Assembly (NCBI GenBank): GCA_017979445.1
Contig: CM030718.1
Coordinates: forward strand, 13,308,760-13,372,759
Reading direction: 5' to 3'
Source of the DNA: Akebia trifoliata
Lineage: Eukaryota > Streptophyta > Magnoliopsida > Ranunculales > Lardizabalaceae
Length of the DNA: 64,000 bases
Part shown: positions 35,066-47,173 of the stretch, in pieces
How positions within the stretch are numbered: the first letter of the stretch is position 1
How the letters are laid out: every line of letters begins with the position of its first letter
Made by a program: the position numbers and the translations under genes
The notes under the pieces: model-generated
What the model was told of the DNA's origin: nothing
What the model saw: the letters and a program-made list of their open reading frames with translations, nothing else
The model's database searches: none

Positions 35066-35595
35066 CGCCGGATTTTCATCAACATACTCTTCGTCTCTGT
35101 CGAGTTCGAAGACTTCATGCAGACGTTTCTCTTCTACCTTTTTTTCTTTTTGGGTTATCTAGAGGAATTCCCGTCGATTCCGAGGTCTGTTCTAACATTT
35201 CCACTTTGCCTTTTATATTGTTGATATCATTGGCAAAGGCTGCTTAGATCTTACGGATCTCTGTGAGCTCAGATTTTGAAGCCATCTCTGCTTGTTAGCT
35301 TGGTACTGTGGTTCTTTCAAACTGACTGGACTTACGACTCCAACTAGGAGGTGGACGCTTGAGTTTGGGCGCAATGATAATCCTATATGACCCCATCAAA
35401 GGTAGATTTAGTCAATTTCAGTATTACCCCCTTGATAACATTTTAGAGAATCATTTTATTGAGGTTTGTGCACCAATCCATTAATTAATCCATTCACACA
35501 ATGAGTATTCGAAAAGAAAATAAATATTTATTCAAAAAGAAATATAGTTTTATTGAAAATGATTGACAAACAATATGTTCTTATTAAAACATTTT

Positions 35596-36414
35596 TCAAC
35601 AAATTTGATTTGAACTATTTTTACATGGACGCTTGGCTTTGTCTTGATGGTCATCAGGATTGCTGTTAGGCTTGACCCTCTTGGCTCTAACAACTGGTTC
35701 TTTGAATTCCGCTGGTCCGTCTGGATATCTTAAGGTGCGCTTGTTCCAAGCTTTCTCAATGAGGTGTACTAACTTTTCAGTCAAAGGCTCGGGGGAAAAG
35801 AAAGCTTTGTGCTGAGGTAAGGATAACTCTGTAGGTACATCGTACTGTTCTGGGATCAGATTAGGATGGTAAAAAGATGTTTCTTCTAAACCAATCAGAC
35901 GGACATAGTAGGATCCTTTGGTTCCTAGAACAAAGGGATCAGTCATCCACCAAGGGCACCTAAAACTGATATGACGGGTAAGGCGAGAGTCTAACCATTT
36001 GCTCCAAGCTTTGACTGAGTTGTGACGCACTAACAGGTTTCTCTTGGAAAAATATTCTGGCCTATATTCAAGGTTTGAGGGAACCTCTACGATTTTGAGA
36101 CGATCACAAAGCCACATATAGAGTAAGTAGGGGCTTCCTTTGAAGTTTTCCCGCTCACCATTTTTTATGGCATCTAAACCTGAGAAAGTTTCAGCTAGGA
36201 TGAGAGGTACCGGGTTGGCTTTCCTTGAGAGTTGAGAGGCTATATCTATGAAGGACTCAAGGATAGTTTGGCCATCACTATTGGAAGTCAGTATGTATTG
36301 GGCTAGGATTCCTAGGCACAATCGATAATCTCTAGTGGCTCGCCAGGCTTCGGATTTTACATTGATAGGATGACTGCGGGAACGATACGGGCCCAATAAA
36401 GGTACTAAGTTCAA
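35596..36414 (-). CDS. Ogre-type extra ORF (ORF1) upstream of gag
   Basis: About 270 open codons on the minus strand, in the place where Ogre elements carry a separate ORF before gag. It contains ILAQYILTSNSDGQTILESF, LYMWLCDRLKIVEVP, WSKWLDSRLTRHISFRCPWW and a basic tail (RAKRVKPNSNPDDHQDKAKR). WLCDRL and FRCPWW recall the plant mobile domain-like proteins of Ogre ORF1, whose role is unknown. No ATG opens it: the frame runs in from upstream past DGRLNL, so its true start (perhaps beyond stops near 36510) is unclear. It is the least damaged frame of the element, although a stop-free 820 bases may be chance survival. Confidence 0.7.
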   Translation of the reverse strand: MNLVPLLGPYRSRSHPINVKSEAWRATRDYRLCLGILAQYILTSNSDGQTILESFIDIASQLSRKANPVPLILAETFSGLDAIKNGERENFKGSPYLLYMWLCDRLKIVEVPSNLEYRPEYFSKRNLLVRHNSVKAWSKWLDSRLTRHISFRCPWWMTDPFVLGTKGSYYVRLIGLEETSFYHPNLIPEQYDVPTELSLPQHKAFFSPEPLTEKLVHLIEKAWNKRTLRYPDGPAEFKEPVVRAKRVKPNSNPDDHQDKAKRPCKNSSNQIC

Positions 36415-39400
36415 TCTCCCGTCAGGACTAAGGCCTTGGCTTCTTCCTTGGAAATGTTTAGTTTTGTGGCGAGTTCATTAGAATATCCGGTCTTCAATGA
36501 GGGCCTGACTAGAGGTCCTGAAGTGGATATCCTCATGATGCCTCAATAATCCTCGTGAGTGGGGCATAAATGCATATACCCCGTATGAAATATGTGAAAA
36601 TAGGGGTTCCATCACTTAGCCATAGCATGTAAGAGGTTCCAGTCTATCTCAAACTCGTGAAAGTAAAGAGCACACCTCAACATGAATCTCCCAAAATTGA
36701 TCTTCTCTACAGGGTGCATTCCTATGATGGTTGTTTTGACTAACTGATCGATTGGGTTATTGTCGACGGCTAACATCCTAGTTTGACACAAAAGGGTATT
36801 TTAGTATTTTTCCAAGGTCCATGTAAAAGATCAATTTTTTATTTTCTTTTGGAAAATCTTGTTCTTATGGAAAATATTTTCTGAAAAATATTTTTTCTTG
36901 GAAAACATTTTTTCTAGAGAACACTTTTTTTTTATAGAAAACTTTCTTTTCTGGAAAATATTTTCTTTTTCTTCTTTGAAAATTTGATTTCCATTTTGAT
37001 TTAACTGGCCGAGTCCACCATGATTGTTGGATCGGGATGGACTGGGTCATTATTGTAAACGAATGGATTCTTTATTGGGTCAGTGCACCCATTTTAATTT
37101 TCAAAAGCAACATTTTTGATCCTTGAGGACAATCATACACTCTGATCTCACCATTCACATCACTCACATACATTCATCAATCAACAGGCTCCATTCAATA
37201 AACAACCTGGGAACACCCACGATAAGTTCGAGTCGTGACCTACTGGAAAAGTTTCTAGACTCTGAGCTTACTACGTGCAATGCATTTTTATCTGGCCACC
37301 CTTGCCCAAGCACACCTATATACCTTTCGATACGTGGTGACTTGGTTTGATATACCGTATAGGTGACAATCTAAAACCTCAATTCACTTTTCTGAAGCCA
37401 AAAACAACTAATTTGATCTCCAGTTGAGAGGTGACGCACAATGCTGAGCAAGGACCCACTTAAATACATCTCGTCTAGAATAGACGTAGTCTATCCCCCT
37501 CGTACAGTAGGGTACAACGGGGCAAGATCTTACTTAGGCACCGATTTTGACCAAGAAGTGCAATTGATATACTTAGATTATTTTTTATACCTACGGGTAC
37601 GAGTCAAGAGTTGTAGCTTTCATAAATGGTTTGGCATCCCACGAGGGGACCAACCACATACTAGTACTACGTTGGCAATCGGGACATGTGACTGTGTGGC
37701 TTACAATAGGTTAAAGGCTCAGGTCGCTCCAGCCTGGGTACATCAATATACCTCTCAGAATCACCTGACCAGACGGTATTGATGCCCCAGTTTGATATAC
37801 CCTAAGGTACGTGACTGGAGTTGTGATTTTCGTGAATGACGTCGCATTTCAGAAGAGATCGGGCCACACACTAGTGCCACGTTGGCTATATGGGACGTGT
37901 ATGTGAGTAAAACAGTAAATGTGCATGTGGTGTGTGCAAAACAGGGTGGGGTGTGCCCGGGGTTTTTTCAAGCAAATGGGCCCATGGATCCAATCAAACC
38001 AATCATTACAACATGAATTACATGAATATTTAATTGAAATAAACACTATCCTAATCACATGAATACTTAATTAAGATCAAAACCATTCAAATCACATGAT
38101 TAAAGATGAGCATATCAAGCATATAGCAAGCACTTAATCCAACATTATTTCCTTATGTATTCCAATCGAAGGTTATTTCAGATGGCCCAAAATAATTCAA
38201 AATTTCAAATCATATTGCATTGAGGATGACTGGATATTCATTAGGATGGAGATTTTAAATCAAAAACAAAATCCCAATAAAAATTTAGCCAACAAATGGA
38301 TCGTTGTTGACAAACCATCTTTTACTAGTGTCACCCCAATTTCCACGTAAATCATTAAGGTGTCATTAGAACAATTGGTGTGTCAAAATAACAAATCATT
38401 CAGCCGCAAAGAGGGTTGCCAACAATTAGAACAACATTGAGGTGTGTTAGCAACCCATTATTAATTTATAACACATCAATCTTTTAGAAAAAATAAATAA
38501 TTGCCCACATATGGATTGGTGTGTTACAAATGAATATTGATGTGTTAATAAAAGCTTGAGATAAACTAAACAACCACATTCTTCATCAGTTAAATTAAGC
38601 AAATATTCCATGAAAATGTGCTTATTTAGTCACGATTTCTCATCTGATCTATCGGTTTTGGCCTCCAGAAATTTTAAAAATAAACATGAAAAATCGAAAA
38701 AGGTCCCAAACCAACGATTAAATTGTTTGGTGTTGTTAAATAAAAAACAAGGAAAATCTCTCTTCATCGCCATCCATCTCAAACGCAAATCGATGTTTTC
38801 TGAAAATTTTTAAAGAAAGGCTAAATTTCAAAAATTCCAGAATCCGATTTCGCGAAAACAGATCAATTGAGAGCAATCGGTTTCAACTCCACTAGATTTC
38901 CGACACCCTTCTGATCCACTTTTAAAGAGCAACCAAAAAGAAAAACAGAATCAAAATTTCAGAACTTCTATGTTTGGCGCTGGATTCATGTTCGAATGCT
39001 CCATCATCGATCTAATATATGAGGTACGAAGAACATAAGAAACCAAACCAAAATCGAACAAAGTTGACAGCGATGTATCAATGATATGTAGATAAATCCA
39101 TATAAATCTTCATTCGAGCAACCAACATAGATTTAATTTCTTTTTTTTTTTTTTTTTTTAAAAACTCTGGTTCTTTGGGGCGAGACCGCCGATTTAGCTT
39201 CATAGATAGATGAATCATGCTGCGTGTCTCACCCTCTCTCAGAAGAAATCGCAGATTTCTTTAGATCATTAGTGACCCTAAATCGATTGGCCTGAGGGAA
39301 TGGAGAGACTAAACCGATCGGATTTAGATCTGAACCAGTCCCTCATTTTCGTTGACAACCGAATAAAGGGAGTGATTAAATTGTTCTTGATTGAATAGGC

Positions 39401-40205
39401 TACAAGGGGGCTGAAGATTCAGAGTTTTATGACCCTCCATTAGCAGAAAACAACGATTTTTGGGTCTCAAACCGAACAGCTCAAACAGATTCATCTGTTG
39501 AAAACGATGAGGTTAGGAAGAAAACAATTTAAGAAGATGATATGGTGAAAAAAAGAAAAAGACTTTATTTATGGCACACCAACACTTTGTGGTTATTATA
39601 GGGGTGTGAAAAAAATAAAGCAAAGACTTTTATTCGGGCACCCCAATTGTATTAGCACACTGTTACTGTACAAAAACTCAAAAGAAACCATTTTTTTTTC
39701 GTTTTATTTGCTATCTATAGGCAGCATGTCTTATCTATAAAAAAAAACTAAAACTAAACACCTAAAAAAAACAAAAATAAATAAATAAATAAATAAAAAT
39801 TTTGATTTTTTTTAAACATTATTAAGTAACATAACAAACATGTTCCCTTAAAAAAATTTATCATCCAAAAAACGGATCGACCTACCTAAAAAAGAAAACC
39901 CCTTTGTTTCATTATTCCATACTCAATCATCATTATTCCGCCCCCAATAAAATTATCCTTTGAAATTTAGTATTATTCAAAGTCACCCTAAGTGACCCTC
40001 GATCGAACCATATAAAAAAATGTGCCACGTTAACATACTCGAAAATTGAACAAAAATTAATGATTGTGTCAATAAATAAAGGAACAAACAAACGGTAACC
40101 GGACAATAATAAGAAATGGACTAAGAATTAAATAGGAAGAAAAAAAAAATCTAGGTCAATGGCAATATTCCCATACTTGGGGTTTTTCAAGTTTGATCCT
40201 CAATG
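36415..40205 (-). other. Ogre-like leader with a possible nested gene-like insert
   Basis: Long untranslated leader between the primer site and ORF1. 36849-36980 is a degenerate TGGAAAATATTTTCT repeat. 37441-37900 contains two diverged copies of a block with CACTAGTRCYACGTTGGC (about 37660 and 37870) and the hairpin block shared with the Tat element. 38300-39690 looks unlike the rest: CACCCCAATT and TTGGTGTG words at both sides, a T21-like run at 39141, and a 5'-UTR-like GA/CT text on the minus strand. It may be a separate insertion, but no duplication was found. Confidence 0.5.
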
Positions 40206-40223
40206 TCCCCAGTAGAGTCGCCA
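40206..40223 (-). promoter_or_regulatory. Ogre-like primer-binding site
   Basis: The minus strand reads TGGCGACTCTACTGGGGA one base after the LTR. This TGGCGACTC form is the one used by Ogre/Tat elements, reported as tRNA-Arg type. Confidence 0.8.
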
Positions 40224-40224
40224 C

Positions 40225-41967
40225 TGAAAGCGCCCTCGATCCGCGGGGTGCGCAGATCCGCTTTTGACCCTTGAGGTTTGGGAGTCGCCACCTAGTTATT
40301 ACGATCTAGGAACCGATCAATGACTCTAAATATATAAAGGACTAATCTAGAACAGAAAAAACTAAATTCGGGGATAATGTTACGGGGTTGGAAGGTGTTA
40401 GGCACCAACCCCGCCCGGCCAAAATCGGTCTCTACTAACTTCCCAAATAGATTACATTGCTAAAAAACCTAGATAATAAAAAAAATAAAAAAATAAGAAG
40501 TTATACATTTGCGATAGCAAAGACTTTGTTCCCTTAGATCCGACAAAAATTGCTCCTTGTACCGTACTTCTTACTTTGTTCTGTCTCCGGATTTGATTTC
40601 CAATCTCCGAGGTAAGGTATCTCTTCTTTTTTAGATCAGAATTCTTCGAGTTATTATGGATTTTGGGGTGTTTTTAAAGGGCTTTTAGGTATTTTTTTAG
40701 GCTAAAATCAAAGAATGGATGTTAGGTAAGGAGTTGGGGCTCCAAAACTAGGGTTTATAGGAGGTTAGGGGGGCTTTTAGACTTACTTCTCTTAAGGTTT
40801 ATGATTTTATAAGAAAATAAGGTGTGAGGACCTCTATTTAAAGAATTTTTTTAAGGGTTGATTTGGATAGAGTTAGTATTTAATTAGAGTTGTGTTTTAG
40901 TTAGAATTATTTTAGGTAGAGTTGTGTTTTAATTAGAATTATTTTAGGTGGAGTTGTGTTTTAATTAGAACTCTATTAGATAGAGTTATTATTTAATTAG
41001 AACTCTATTATGATTTTGACTTTTGGTCTTATTTGATTGACTTTTAATATTTTGCCTTTAGTCTTAATTGATTGACTTTTAATATCTTGACTTTAGTCTT
41101 ACTTAATTGACTTTAATTTTGACCTTAGTCTCACTTGACTGACTTTAATACCTTGACTTCAGTCTTGCTTGATTGGCTTTAAATTTTTGGAGAACCCCCC
41201 TCTATTATATCTTTAATTCTTTGGACCCTCAAATGGAGGGGTCCTTAAAGAAATATCTCACGAACCCTCAACAATTTTCCATGAGAGCCCGATTAATCAA
41301 TTTTTTTAGTTCAAAATTTTAAATTAATTTCATTAATGTTTCACTTTAATTATTTAATGTTTTATTTATTAATTTCAAAATTTTTAATTATGAAAATTAT
41401 GAAATTACCGTTTTACCCCCGGAGATGACTTTTCACGTTTTAAGTCGGTTTTTTTATGTTCTAGGATGTTTTAGAATTGATTTTTCGTAAGGAATTCAAT
41501 GGAAATATTATTTTGTGTCATTTATGAAATTTTTTTGTGTGAAATGGTCATGAACTTAATGAGGGGCATTTTCGTAATTTTGTCGAATTCTGTTAAAATT
41601 GGCGAAATGATTTATTTGATTTTGATTTGTTGTTTTATGTGTTCGAAAGGGTTTTCCTAATCGTAACGTAGGCTCTAGGGTTGTTTTGATGTTAGGGGTA
41701 TTTTGATAATTTGGTCAATTTTTAGTGATTTTTATCGTGAAGCTTCTTTTTGGGTCTGCAAGATGATGATTTCTATGTTTCTGGAGTCGTATTTTCCTAA
41801 CGTAGCATGATTTTTAAGGTTTTATCAGTTCGAGATACCTCATCCGGATTTCTGAAACATTTCTGGTAACAAAATAAAGCAATGGAATACACATCCATTA
41901 TTGGGAATCATTGCGATCGGGTTGACGAGTTGATTAATCAGGCGGATGCAAAAATGAGGTGTCTACA
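40225..41967 (-). repeat. Ogre-like 5' LTR
   Basis: On the minus strand from TGTAGACACCTCATTTTTGC to GGGCGCTTTCA, 1743 bp. The TATA region is altered here (TTAAATAG where the 3' LTR has TATAAATA). Several AGTTGTGTTTTAGTTAGAATT-like short repeats occur in both LTRs. Confidence 0.95.
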
Positions 41968-44349
41968 GCGGGACACTCCTACTATTGTTTCTTAGATAGA
42001 TATTCAGGATATTATCCGATTGCTATAACACCAGAAGATCAGGAGAAGACAACGTTCACCTGTCCCTACGGAACTTTTGCATTTTGAAGGATGCCTTTCG
42101 GACTGTGCAACGCACCAACAACATTTCAAAGGTGCATGATGGCAATTTTTTCTGATATGGTAGAGCATTTTATAGAGGTATTAATGGATGACTTCTCGAT
42201 ATTTGGTGATTCTTTCGATATTTGCTTGGAGAACTTTGCATTAGTTCTCAAAAGATGTGAAGAAACGAATCTTGTGTTGAATTGGGAGAAATGTCATTTC
42301 ATGGTACAAGAAGGAATTGTCCTCGACCATCGAATATCAATTAAGGGAATCGAGGTGGATAGAGCAAAAATTGAGACTATTGAAAAACTACCACCGCCAT
42401 CTTCCGTCAAGGGTGTTCGAAGCTTTCTTGGACACGCTGGATTCTATCGGCGTTTTATTAAGGACCTCTCGAAGATCTCTAAACCGCTTTGTAGTTTGTT
42501 GGAAAAAGAAGTGGTTTTCAAATTTGATGAAAAGTGTCTTGAGGCATTTCACATCTTGAAAGCAAGATTAGTGTCAGCACCCATCATTGTTGCACCAGAT
42601 TAGAATCTCCCGTTTGAGCTTATGTGTGATGCTAGCGATTTTGCTGTTGGCGCGGTTCTAGCCCAACGAAAAAATCAAAATTTTCATACTATATATTATG
42701 CTAGCAAGACATTAAATGATGCACAGTTGAATTATGCCACCACTAAGAAGGAGTTGCTAGCAGTTGTGTTTGCATTTGATAAGTTTCATGCAGATCTCAT
42801 CGGGACAAAGGTAATTGTTTTTACTGATCATGCCGCTATCAAGTATTTAATTGCCAAGAAAGATGCAAAACCTCGACTTATCCGGTGGGTGCTCTTGTTA
42901 CAAGAGTTTGACTTAGAGATTCAGGACAAAAAGGGGACTGAAAACCAAGTGGCAGACCATCTCTCAAGGCTAAATAATAGGGGGAAAGTTAATGATGAAA
43001 CTACAATAAATGAGTCATTCCCAGATGATCAACTATTTGCTTGTAATCAAAAGAACTTGCCTTGGTATGCAGATTATGTGAACTTCATCGTTAGCAAAGT
43101 GTTCCCTCCTGAGATAAGCTCTCAATAAAAGAAAAAATTCTTGCATGATGTCAAGTATTATGTTTGGGACGAACCTTTCTTGTTCAAGCAATGTGCAGAT
43201 CAGATTATAAGAAGGTGTATTCCTAAAGAAGAAATTGAAGACATACTTCGACATTGTCATTCGTCTAAATATGGAGGCCATTTTGAGGGAGAGAGAACCG
43301 CAGCCAAGGTGCAACAATCAGGTTTCTATTCGCCTACATTATTCAAAGATGCGCATTTCTTTGCCTCAAGGTGTGATCGATGCCAAATGGTTGGTAATAT
43401 TTCAAAGAGACATGAGATGCCACTCAATAACATTCTAGAGGTGGAAATCTTTTATGTGTGGGGAATTGATTTTATGGGACCCTTCATCTCTTCTTATAAT
43501 AATCTCTACATTCTAGTGGCAATCAAATATGTCTCAAAATGGGTGGAAGCGGCTGCATCACCCACGAATGATGCTAAGCTGGTGCTGAATTTTTTGAGGA
43601 AGAACATCTTTACCCGTTATGGCACTCCTCGAGCAATAATCAGCGATGAAGGCACTCACTTCTGCGATAAATATTTTGAAGCCCTTCTAACTAGATATGG
43701 GGTAACTTATAAGATCGCTACGGCCTACCATCCGCATACTAGTGGTCAAGTAGAGATTTCGAATAGGAAAATTAAGCGGATTCTGGAGAAGACTGTGGAC
43801 CCATCTCGCAAGGATTGGTCCAAACGATTAGACGACACATTATGGGCTTATCGGACCGCCTACAAAACACCAATTGGAATGTCACCTTATCAGTTGGTTT
43901 TTGGTAAGGCATGTCATTTCCCGGTCGAACTAGAACACAAGGCATTTTGGGCAATAAAGAACTTGAATTTTGATTTAAGAGCCGCAGGTGAAAAACATCT
44001 TTTACAACTCAATGAGATGGATGAGTTTCGTCTCCACGCCTACGAAAATGCCAAGCTGTATAAAGAGCAAACCAAAAGATGGCATGACAAGAAGATATTA
44101 GAAAGACATTTTGAACCAGGACAACGTGTCCTCTTATTCAATTCTCGTTTGAAACTTTTTCCGGGTAAGCTCAAATCAAGATGGTCGGGGCCATTTATTG
44201 TGATTAAAGCATACCCACATGGAGCTGTTGAGGTCCAAGATGAAATCACGAAGGATATCTTCAAGGTAAATGGGCAACGTCTCAAGCATTATTGGGGTGA
44301 TGAAATTGATCGTCATAAATCCACCATCACTCTAGCAAACCGGGTGTGA
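41968..44349 (+). pseudogene. Athila RT (C-terminal part), RNase H and integrase, broken
   Basis: The RT continues AGHSYYCFLDRYSGYYPIAI, MPFGLCNAPTTFQRCM and the catalytic LMDD at about 42187 (usual form FMDD/YVDD). RNase [28 protein letters not shown]. Integrase: the HHCC site [16 protein letters not shown]...[43 protein letters not shown], then the C-terminal [15 protein letters not shown]. One frame throughout with stops TGA 42085 (FAF-stop-RMPFG), TAG 42601 (APD-stop-NLPF) and TAA 43126. The polyprotein ends at 44349. From 43141 the integrase is open for 402 codons. Confidence 0.93.
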
Positions 44350-47173
44350 CTTCAAAGAAAGTCAAGCTGAAGACTTTAAAACAAACGCTTCTTGGGAGGC
44401 AACGCAAACATTCTAAACTCTCTCTTCGGTTATTTTGATTTTCATTATTTTCTTTTTAATTTAAAAAAAAAGTTATTTAGTTTACGTTTATTAAAATGTT
44501 TAGAATTCTTCCTAATTTTATTTAATTATGTTTTGTTGAAACATGTTGGGAGTCTCTAAGCAAATCAACTGCATTAGCAACATGGCACAAGTCATTGGCA
44601 GCACATATTTTAAGAGCAGAAACCTTTCTTCAGTCACAGTTGCAACATCTAAAGTAGACATCAGTTTTGATATCACAGTTCGAAAGGGCCATGGCTTAAC
44701 TCTTCTCAGGCCAAGGCATTAGTCCATGACAGAACTGATCAGAAATATTAAAATGAATGGGCCATGGCTTAACTCTTCTCAGGCCAAGGCATTAGTCCGT
44801 GACAGAACTAATCAGAAATATTAAAATGCGGGCCATAGCATGATACTCTAATAGGCCTCGGCCCAAACTCGTACCCACTTAGAAAAGGGTTACACTTGCC
44901 CTACTATTTCTATTGTTACACAATTTCACAACCAACAGTCTCTTCGTGGCTCAACGATAGAAAACTCTTCATCTCTCTCCCTCTTCTCTAGCATTATTTT
45001 TATATCTCCCACTCAATATCCAAGGGTGGCGAAAGAGAGATCAAATCCGTGACCATGATTTCACCAAATTTCAACGGATATTTTGAGTACTTTCTTTGCT
45101 GATTTGACCAAATCAAGTGAATCACCATCAGGTTTTGTCTGTAAGTCTTACATTCAAGTAACCTATGTGCATATTGTGAATAAATATTTGATTATTTGGA
45201 TTGAAAAATTTGAGTTTTGATTACACTTGTGGTTGTTCGAGAGTGTTTGATGGATTTAATTGGTGATTGATGTTGAGTGATTAGAGGAGTGATTGATGTT
45301 GAAATGGGTGTGTGGATTGTTCGATTGGTGGAGTACTATGTGTTGTAATATGTATGGTCCTTTGTGACAGTAGTTGGTATTACTAAATTTTGGGGAGATC
45401 ATTAAATTTTTGTGCACACCAGGTGTTTGTGAAAAAATCAATGACAATGAGAGAGGTTGGGAAGGTTAAGTTGCTGAAAAGTTTGGGGGTTGTTTGATAT
45501 ACATGGTGCTTGCTGGATATAATTGAGTGTAGTTGCTATACTTGTCACTTCAACTATGGGTGATTGGGTTACGATTACTTATTGTAGAGTCTTGATTTTT
45601 GGCCACCGGTTGTGAAAAGTAATTGAACACAAGCTTCACCATTTCATCACTACCACCAGGACTGAATGATAATAACAATGAAGATGGCGCGGATGATGCT
45701 GATGACTCCTGACCGTCAATAAATATTTCAGGGAAGTTCTTTCACCTACCTTTGATTCTAATTGATTACATTGGGGACAATGCAATAACTAAGTTTGGGG
45801 GTGGGAGTAGTATTTTTCTGAAATTTTCTTTGATTTGCTGGTTTGTTCTAATGTGTTTAAGTTAGGTTTTGGCATGTTAAAAAAAAATTTAATTTTGTGA
45901 TGACTTTTGCTTAATAATCTGCAGCCAATGATAATGATTTTGATTTAGTACATACATGATTCTTAGAAAATGATGGAGGTTGAACTTGTCTGTGTGCTTA
46001 ACTATGATGAAATTCAATCTTGTTTTGAACTCGTTTACATTAAGCTTATAATCTTGATGCACTTGGTTGTTTGATAAACTTGGAGAATGTCTATACTTTT
46101 GAGAGTTATCCATGATCTCAATAAACTCTAGAACTTATTTGATTGTTACTCGAGGAGAAATCCTCGGTTGCACTTGATTAGGGACATGATTTAGGCCATT
46201 CTTGGATCGATTGAGCCTTTTAAGCTTATCTATGTTGATTTTATCACTAGTCTTCCCAATTGAGCCTTGTTTCCAATTTTCTTTGGCACCCACAACTCTA
46301 ACCAAACCTTTTTGTCTAATTTTTCCAAGATTTGACCCATCACCTCTTAGGCATATTGATTGTTACTGGATAATTTTGAGCTATGCAAATAAGGGTTGAA
46401 GGTGAAGTTTCGGGAATGTGGAAGGCAAAGTTTCAAGAATATTTAGTTGAGGGTTCGAAAAGTACTTATGTTGAAAGACAAGAAAAAGAAAAAAATTCTT
46501 ATTACTACATCCCTTCTTGTAAAAGAATGCATTGAATCAAATAAGTTTGGGGGTGCAGTGGACTATTTAAAATAAAAAAGTATGAAAAAGTTGTCAAGGG
46601 AATGAATTGAAACAAGATTGAGAATGCGGAGTGACTTGATGTTAAAATGTAAGTTTGCGCTCTGTGAGAATCCTAAGAGATTGATGTGTTTCAGGGGTGA
46701 TCTAGCCACAAAATTTCCTTTTATCCTACCTTTAACCCAACCACACATTACAACCTGAATAAAAGTCCTATTGATTCTTGATTGAGTAACAACCTACATT
46801 AGTGGAGAATAACATGAAAAGTAAGCCTATGGAGTTCATCAATGTCAATATCTAGATATCACTTGTGTTTACTCTTGATTGCATAAACTGATTTGAGTTG
46901 AAAATTGATTAAGTGATAAGGGGTTGTTTGCACATATGTGGATGGTTCAAGGTGAGGTTGAATGACATTTGGATTGAAAATTTAGACTGTTTCAATTTCT
47001 AAAGTTTTCCTTGAGAATTATGAAATTTACGTAATCTTTGAGGCAAGTGTGGAGAATCAAGCTAGTATCATCACTTTTGTTTTATTTGTGTTTTAGATTT
47101 ATTTCTCGTAGTTAGGTTTTTCTTTGTTTTTGTTTTGCTCGAGGACTAGCAAAATGTTAAGTTTGGAGGTATT
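44350..47173 (+). other. Athila 3' region, no env frame left
   Basis: Athila elements often carry an env-like ORF here; none is recognisable. Features seen are a 73-bp tandem repeat (44686-44845), ACATTGGGGACAATGC followed by AAGTTTGGGGGTG at about 45772, another AAGTTTGGGGGTG at 46545 and AAGTTTGGAGGTATT directly before the LTR. These are polypurine-like tracts, the last one being the working primer site. The rest is non-coding. Confidence 0.65.
44686..44845 (+). repeat. 73-bp tandem repeat, 2.2 copies
   Basis: GGGCCATGGCTTAACTC...ATTAAAATG starts at 44686 and 44759, with a partial third copy (GGGCCATAGC) at 44830. Confidence 0.9.

Larger units (their letters stand above)
25262..41967 (-). 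mobile_element. Ogre-like (Tat clade) Gypsy retrotransposon, 16.7 kb, on the minus strand
   Basis: Two LTRs of 1742 and 1743 bp, a primer site next to the right (5') LTR, a 3.8-kb leader, an extra ORF before gag, gag, protease, RT, two RNase H-type parts and integrase all run leftward. The extra 5' ORF and the second RNase H are the Ogre/Tat marks. It entered the Athila RT at the codons for A-G-H; flanks GCAGG (25257-25261) and GCGGG (41968-41972) are the 5-bp target duplication with one later change. It has stops, frameshifts, an altered RT active site and a lost integrase C-terminus. Confidence 0.93.

Noticed and set aside
44350..47173. Athila env-like gene
   Set aside because: Expected position, but no long frame, signal peptide or transmembrane segments can be followed.
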